From: Ampullaceana balthica
Taxonomy: Eukaryota > Mollusca > Gastropoda > Lymnaeidae
Direction: 5' to 3'
Assembly (NCBI GenBank): GCA_944989445.1
Contig: CALYLW010000041.1
Location: forward strand, 1,002,001 to 1,066,000
DNA length: 64,000 nucleotides
Shown here piece by piece: positions 59,628-64,000 of the stretch. Each line of letters starts with the position of its first letter. Position 1 is the stretch's first letter. The position numbers were made by a program, and so were the translations under genes. Under the pieces are notes generated by a model. The model ran no database searches. It was not told where the DNA came from and saw only the letters and a program-made list of their open reading frames with translations.

Positions 59628-60087
59628 GATAATATAAAGAAAGGTGATTTTTATTCACCTTGTAATAAAAAGGACACTATACACTTTTACGTTAGAAATA
59701 AATAGAAAGGCTTTAATTTCTAAACCTATAATTGAAGTTTTCTCCTTTTCCTGATGGCACAATCTTTGATGTATGAACCTTGTCATTCACGACATGCTAA
59801 ATAGACAAATTGATCTTTCCAGTGGGGTGTGGACATCGAAAAGAATGGGGAACAACGTTCTAGTCTAGTGTACCAAAAATAGTAAGAGAGTAAGTTTGAG
59901 TTGGAGAGGCATGTTAACAAACAAGGTTTAATGAACTGATTGAGCAAAGAACACATTTCAGAGATTTATGTCTCCGAGTCTATCTTAAACCCCTGTATAC
60001 TTTCCAGCCATGAAGCGGTATTACCACACCTTAGGTCTCGGAGAACTGTATCTCCTAAAACTGCAATGAGATCATTTTGAATTTTAG

Positions 60088-60425
60088 GTGACAGTTTTTG
60101 GCATGAAGTTCTCGGAGCACTATATCGTCCTTTGCAAGCACATGCATCATTTCCAGAATATTGCCGGGGAGGTTAGGACGGCAATCGAATCTTACGCTCA
60201 AAAAATGTTGTTTGGCACTGCTCAGCAGATGGAGCAGGTTTCACGGGTGTTAGCCAAAGCCTTAAGAGAGTAATCTCAAGCTTTCAGCATGAGATTAGAA
60301 TAGATAACGGGAACTGTTTTCTTCAGGACTTTAGATACGTTTTTGGTTCTCCATCTGCGGTTCTTCTAAATTAAAATCGCCAGCTTGCGTTCCAAGATAC
60401 TTAACAGAGATCCTTTAATAAAAGT
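60088..60425 (+). CDS. Candidate terminal exon of a plus-strand host gene, with poly(A) signal
   Basis: The acceptor TTTTGAATTTTAG is followed at once by an open frame (60088-60273) reading FGMKFSEHYIVLCKHMHHF, then NIAGEVRTAIESYAQKMLF and a stop TAA. An AATAAA signal follows at 60417-60422, about 145 bases after the stop. Composition is that of a helical protein and differs from surrounding repeats. The family is not recognised. No upstream coding exon joins in phase; a splice-bounded 59-base segment at 59,821-59,879 would create a stop at the join. The exon could also be a relic of a transposon gene. Confidence 0.45.
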
Positions 60426-60726
60426 TTTGGCTAGGGAAAGGGTGGGCAATTTGTTTTGGCTCGAGAGCCACTTTGTGGTGGCGGACTTTAGCTGAAGGGC
60501 GTACCGTTTAAAAGTGTTCGTATTGTTTACTTTACATTACACTTCATTTCATTTTAGAAAAAGTATAAATGGTATAATCAGGCCTGGATTAACCTATAGG
60601 CAAACAAGGCACGTGCCTTGGGCACCAAGCGTTTGGGAGGGGGCACCACAAGTCCTCAAGAAAAATTTGTATATTGTCCATAATCGACATGACGTTTGCA
60701 AATCACAAATGTAATATTAATTCGCA

Positions 60727-60893
60727 CAGTGGCGGATTAAAAGGAAGGCTGATTGGGCTAAAGCCAAGGGCCCCCAATGATTTAAGACTAAATTAAAGGA
60801 CCTCAAACGAATTAAATTGCAAAATAAAGTGGCTGGACATGGCCCCAGGTGGAATCGCAGTCAGGGGCCCCATGCAATCTTAATCCACCCCTG
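60727..60893. mobile_element. hAT MITE nested in the hAT, 167 bp
   Basis: Ends CAGTGGCGGATTAA and (reverse complement) CAGGGGTGGATTAA share the GGATTAA core with the host element's own ends. Flanks AATTCGCA and ACGTCGCT are only a weak 8-bp match. It is rich in GGCCCC words. Confidence 0.65.
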
Positions 60894-60929
60894 ACGTCGC
60901 TTTTAAAGGGACAAATGAAAAATTCGGAT

Positions 60930-62260
60930 CTTTACAAAATTGAATTTTCTAGCGTTGCTGGAGTTGGTCAGTCAGTTTGATCCATATTTAGCATCACACA
61001 TTGCATGCGAAATAAGGAAATTCTGGAAAAGGAAAACCTTCTTAAGTATCCCAAACTATATGTGAAGAACTGATTAAAATTATGACCCCAAAAGTCCATC
61101 AAGTAATTATAGATGAAGTAAAGGTTTCCGGTTATTTCAGCTTGTCAATACCCGATATTATATCACTTATAGATCAGTTAAGCGTTTTCTTCGATATGTG
61201 GTAGATGGAGAGCCCATTGAGCGCTTTTTGACTTTCTTGGAGCTGCAAAGTCACACCGGTGAAGGTATGGCTAAGCAAGAGTTGCAGTACTTATGTGAAG
61301 TTTGCAATATTGATTTTGTGAAATGCAGAGGTCAGTCCCGGATAACGCAGCTATTATGTCTTGGTATTACAAGGGCATGCAGAACAAAATTCTAGAGGAA
61401 AATTAGTTTTCTATCTACATACCCTGTGCTACACATTCACTAAATCTGGTAGGCAGAAGTGCCGTTGACTCTTGTTTAGAGGCAGCAAACTTCTTCCATA
61501 CAGTGCAACTGATCGATACTTTTTTCTCAGCTTCAACCAACAGATGAAATTTTTGAAAGGATGCTTTGTGGATTGAACGCTGGTAAACTCTCTTTCCGAT
61601 TCAAGATGTGACATTTTCACAGATTCAGTCAAGCTCTACAAAATTAGCACGTGAACTTGAAAACGTGTGCTGATTTGTATTCTTCACTAGCAGATCACTT
61701 GCATGAAAGACAGTGGTCATTGATGGTGATGCCCCTGAGGTATCTTTGAAAGCCAGAGACAAATTTCGTATATCTGCTTTTAACGCCATTGTTGACAAAC
61801 TTGAGACAGAGATGGGTAGATGAGGATAGGTATATAATGATATAGCAGTTAGATTTTCTTGTTTGGTCGATGTACCACAAACATCTCAGTGTTATATGGG
61901 ACTAATAAATGCTTATCCTGAAGATCTGAACAATAATTTATATACTGAACTAAAAAAGTTACACTCATATATTCGCCACAAGTTTCGTGCATCAAAATGT
62001 GAAAACAACACATTGAGTCATGCAGAATTATACAAAGTAATAGAGGCAACATCCAGTTTGCTTTCCCAATGTAGAAATGGACTTGCGCATATTTTTAACA
62101 TTAAGGTTTACGAACGTTTTAACTGAGTGCGTTTTTTCTCAGTTAAAACGTACAAAAAATCCAGGTAGATCGATAATGAAATAAGAAAGGCTTGATTCCT
62201 TATCTTTGCTGATGATTGATACATACATTTTTCATAAAATTAACTTTGATGACGTACTTT
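60930..62260 (+). pseudogene. hAT transposase pseudogene (ZMYM1-like / DUF4371 type)
   Basis: Plus-strand blocks in order: LLELVSQFDPYLASHIA (60,955-61,005), RFLRYVVDGEPIERFLTFLE (61,182-61,240), LQYLCEVCNIDFVKCRGQS, AAIMSWYYKGMQNKILE (61,345-61,395), YIPCATHSLNLVG (about 61,415-61,453), KARDKFRISAFNAIVDKLE (61,750-61,806) and a C-terminal VFSQLKRTKNPGRS (about 62,130-62,172). This is the RNase H-like core with the CATHSLNL block and the dimerisation region, as in hAT transposases annotated as ZMYM1-like. Stops and frameshifts are numerous and the N-terminal zinc finger is missing. It is the coding relic of the enclosing hAT. Confidence 0.8.
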
Positions 62261-62450
62261 GCCAGATTTAAATCTAGAATAAAGAACTTTAAAATGTAAA
62301 GGCTTGCTTTCTCTGACTTTCTCATCTATTAAAAAAGTTACAGTATGTTTGTCTATTATTATGACAAAATTAATTAAATATCAATTTTAATACAGAAATA
62401 ACTTATCGCAGGTTTTATTTGAGTGATACTAGTACAAACATATGTGTTAA

Positions 62451-62600
62451 CAGCAGCGTCACTAGGGTGGGTATCTTCACAACTTACCCCATATACCTCC
62501 TCCGAGTATGCCAATGCCAAATAACGAGGCATACAGAATTTTACCCTTTGGTGTCACTCGGTGCGGTCCGCACCTCCCGCAATACCTTGTGACGCCACTG
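62451..62600. mobile_element. hAT MITE (GCGTCACTAGGG family), copy 3, nested
   Basis: Ends CAGCAGCGTCACTAGGG and (reverse complement) CAGTGGCGTCACAAGG, with perfect target duplication TGTGTTAA at 62443-62450 and 62601-62608. The 150-bp body matches the 59.4-kb copy. It inserted into the 3' untranslated part of the hAT at 60,579-62,725. Confidence 0.9.
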
Positions 62601-63309
62601 TGTGTTAACAACTGTTTTGGTTTGCTTAATATTGAACATACCAGAGGTCAGTGGGGGATCGGGGCAGAAGGGGGCACCCATGTGGGTTTGTGCCTCGGGC
62701 ACCAAGATGGCTTAATCCGGCCCTGGGTATAATACAAATAAAATAATAAAACGTAAACAAAACTAGTCGTTTTATTAAATTTATTTATTGAGCTAATGTC
62801 ATATAATCTATATTTCTATTTGCTAGCATATTTAATTACAGAATAAGTTTAATGAGACAAGTGCAGCCAATCACACTTTATTTATTTATTTTTTTACAAT
62901 TTTACCTTTTTTTTTAAAAAATTAGGAGTAAGCTGCTTGTTGGGATTCTAATCCCTGCCTGCAATTGTATGTCAGCAAAGAGCGTCTGTATCTACTCTTG
63001 ATGTCTGGTTATGATTTTGTTGGAATAAAGCGTAGAGACAGGCCCATCGTGATCTTTGGTATAAATTTACATATAATTGACAATTATATCTTAGCATGTC
63101 ATCATCATTAACGACGGATTTGAGAGTGGATTTCACGTTTCCCAGAGGGACGTAGCTAGCTACTCTATTAATGGAAAACACAAGACGAACGTTCTGTGGC
63201 AGATATACATTCAAGGCGGATTTTCTGAATGTGTTGATGGACCACACAAAAAATACTCATTTGCGGGCCGCATGTGGCTCGCGAGCCGCAATTTACTCAC
63301 CCCTGACTG

Positions 63310-64000
63310 GACTAGGAACATTTAATTCACCGCTAAAAGGAAGTAATAAATTATATGACGCTTACCAAGACAGCGCAGTTTTTTTTTGGGGGGGGGAATC
63401 GAAACACTTGACAATGACTTTAAATATTTTAAAATAATGTGATACTTAATCGGAAAAAAGTGAAAGTTTTAAGCTTAAATGCGCCGTTGTTGACTCAATT
63501 GGCAGTTTAAGTTGATGATGGTCCACGTATATTAGAGTGCCTATTATAAGTCGTACGAGTAACTTAAAACGGTGCTGCTCAAGAGTCAAGAGAGTACCAG
63601 TCAGTAATAGATTAAGATAGCTCCTATTTTAGAGGGTTTTTAAAAAAGTATTTATTTGAATCCCTCTTACAAACATTAATTCATGTCAAACACATAAACA
63701 CTATGTTCGTTTGGTCTGCCAGATAAATGCATCAGTAAATGAGCTAGATGAAAATCCGGATACTTTCACCGAACACCTTGACCTAAATAACATTCTTGGC
63801 AGTAGCACACGTTTTTCTTCTTTCTTTCCTTTTTAAAAAAAAATCTCTTCTTTCTCCTTTAAAAAATAATTAATTAATTTTAGATGTAATGAGCAATGCA
63901 TATGTGATGTTAGAGGGTGTTGAAAAATAAAAGCATTTCCGGTGTCTTGGCAAAAATATGGGTGATGTAATATGTAATGCCCTCCTACCCCACTCCCAAT
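63310..64000. other. Non-coding sequence, nothing recognised
   Basis: A T/G homopolymer run (TTTTTTTTTGGGGGGGGG, about 63,379-63,397) and AT-rich DNA. No gene, repeat family or splice-bounded exon is recognised up to the window end. Confidence 0.4.

Larger units (their letters stand above)
60579..62725 (+). mobile_element. hAT transposon, 2.15 kb, with exact 8-bp target duplication
   Basis: Terminal repeats CAGGCCTGGATTAACC and (reverse complement) CAGGGCCGGATTAAGCC bound the element; GGCACCAAG-type subterminal words occur at both ends. GGTATAAT flanks it at 60571-60578 and 62726-62733. It contains a decayed transposase and two smaller MITEs, and itself sits inside an older hAT MITE. Confidence 0.9.
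60434..63305. mobile_element. Outer hAT MITE, split by a younger hAT
   Basis: Left end GGGAAAGGGTGGGCAATTTG with GGCTCGAGAGCCAC, and right end (reverse complement) CAGGGGTGAGTAAATTGCGG with GGCTCGCGAGCCACATGCGG, are matching hAT ends. Excluding the inner element at 60,579-62,725 leaves about 0.7 kb of AT-rich non-coding filler (60,434-60,578 and 62,734-63,305). No clear target duplication is seen. Confidence 0.6.

Noticed and set aside
59821..59879. Splice-bounded 59-base segment as penultimate exon of the 60,088 gene
   Set aside because: Acceptor TCTTTCCAG and donor ATA|GTAAG look good. However, the only open frame ends in phase 2 and would make a stop codon at the join with 60,088.

Overview
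The window reads as AT-rich, intron- and repeat-dominated nuclear DNA of an invertebrate animal. It has no dense genes, no operons and no bacterial signals. It mixes a Penelope-like element with a GIY-YIG domain, Ty3/gypsy, piggyBac, hAT and pogo/Tigger-type DNA elements, two LINE lineages and a tRNA-derived SINE. A lophotrochozoan, plausibly a mollusc, fits this mix, but that is inference. No complete host protein gene lies in the window. Only short exon-like pieces are seen: a minus-strand set at 3.5-5.4 kb and a terminal exon with a poly(A) signal at 60.1-60.4 kb on the plus strand.

Layout. 0-2 kb: a GC-richer block and a minus-strand TATA/first-exon/donor arrangement near 1.6-1.75 kb. 2.7 kb: a LINE 3' remnant. 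3.5-5.4 kb: phase-compatible minus-strand coding exons with a hAT-like MITE in one intron. 5.4-9 kb: dispersed and tandem AT-rich repeats with a SINE. 9.5-18.6 kb: a transposon graveyard holding a Tigger-like element, a hAT MITE, a LINE split by a pogo-type MITE, a second 2.7-kb LINE and a hAT transposase fragment.

18.7-56.3 kb is the most unusual part. It is a hierarchical tandem array of about seven and a half units of roughly 3.1-3.5 kb (longer where transposons landed). Each unit carries several related 60-170 bp modules that sit between a pyrimidine tract plus AG and a GTAAA-type donor, always on the plus strand. These are followed by a T-rich block and AT-rich sub-repeats. The modules have no shared open frame. 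A donor-bearing exon-1-like sequence with an upstream CCAAT motif (18.75-19.05 kb) precedes them. I read this as a candidate long non-coding, multi-exon gene that grew by tandem duplication, and this is the main candidate for an undescribed system here. Old units lie on the left and nearly identical young ones at 36.4-47.9 kb.

Transposon insertions date the array. A 603-bp retroposon, a 222-bp LINE tail and a 170-bp Penelope tail each have exact target-site duplications. At 48.4-54.0 kb a minus-strand gypsy element with two LTRs is itself split by piggyBac, an uncharacterised multicopy gene and a Penelope-like element. From 58 to 63.3 kb there is a hAT complex: a MITE containing a perfect 17 x 16 bp minisatellite, then a three-level nest (outer hAT MITE, a 2.1-kb hAT with decayed transposase, and inner MITEs), several with 8-bp target duplications. 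All calls come from reading the sequence; no alignment or database search was run.
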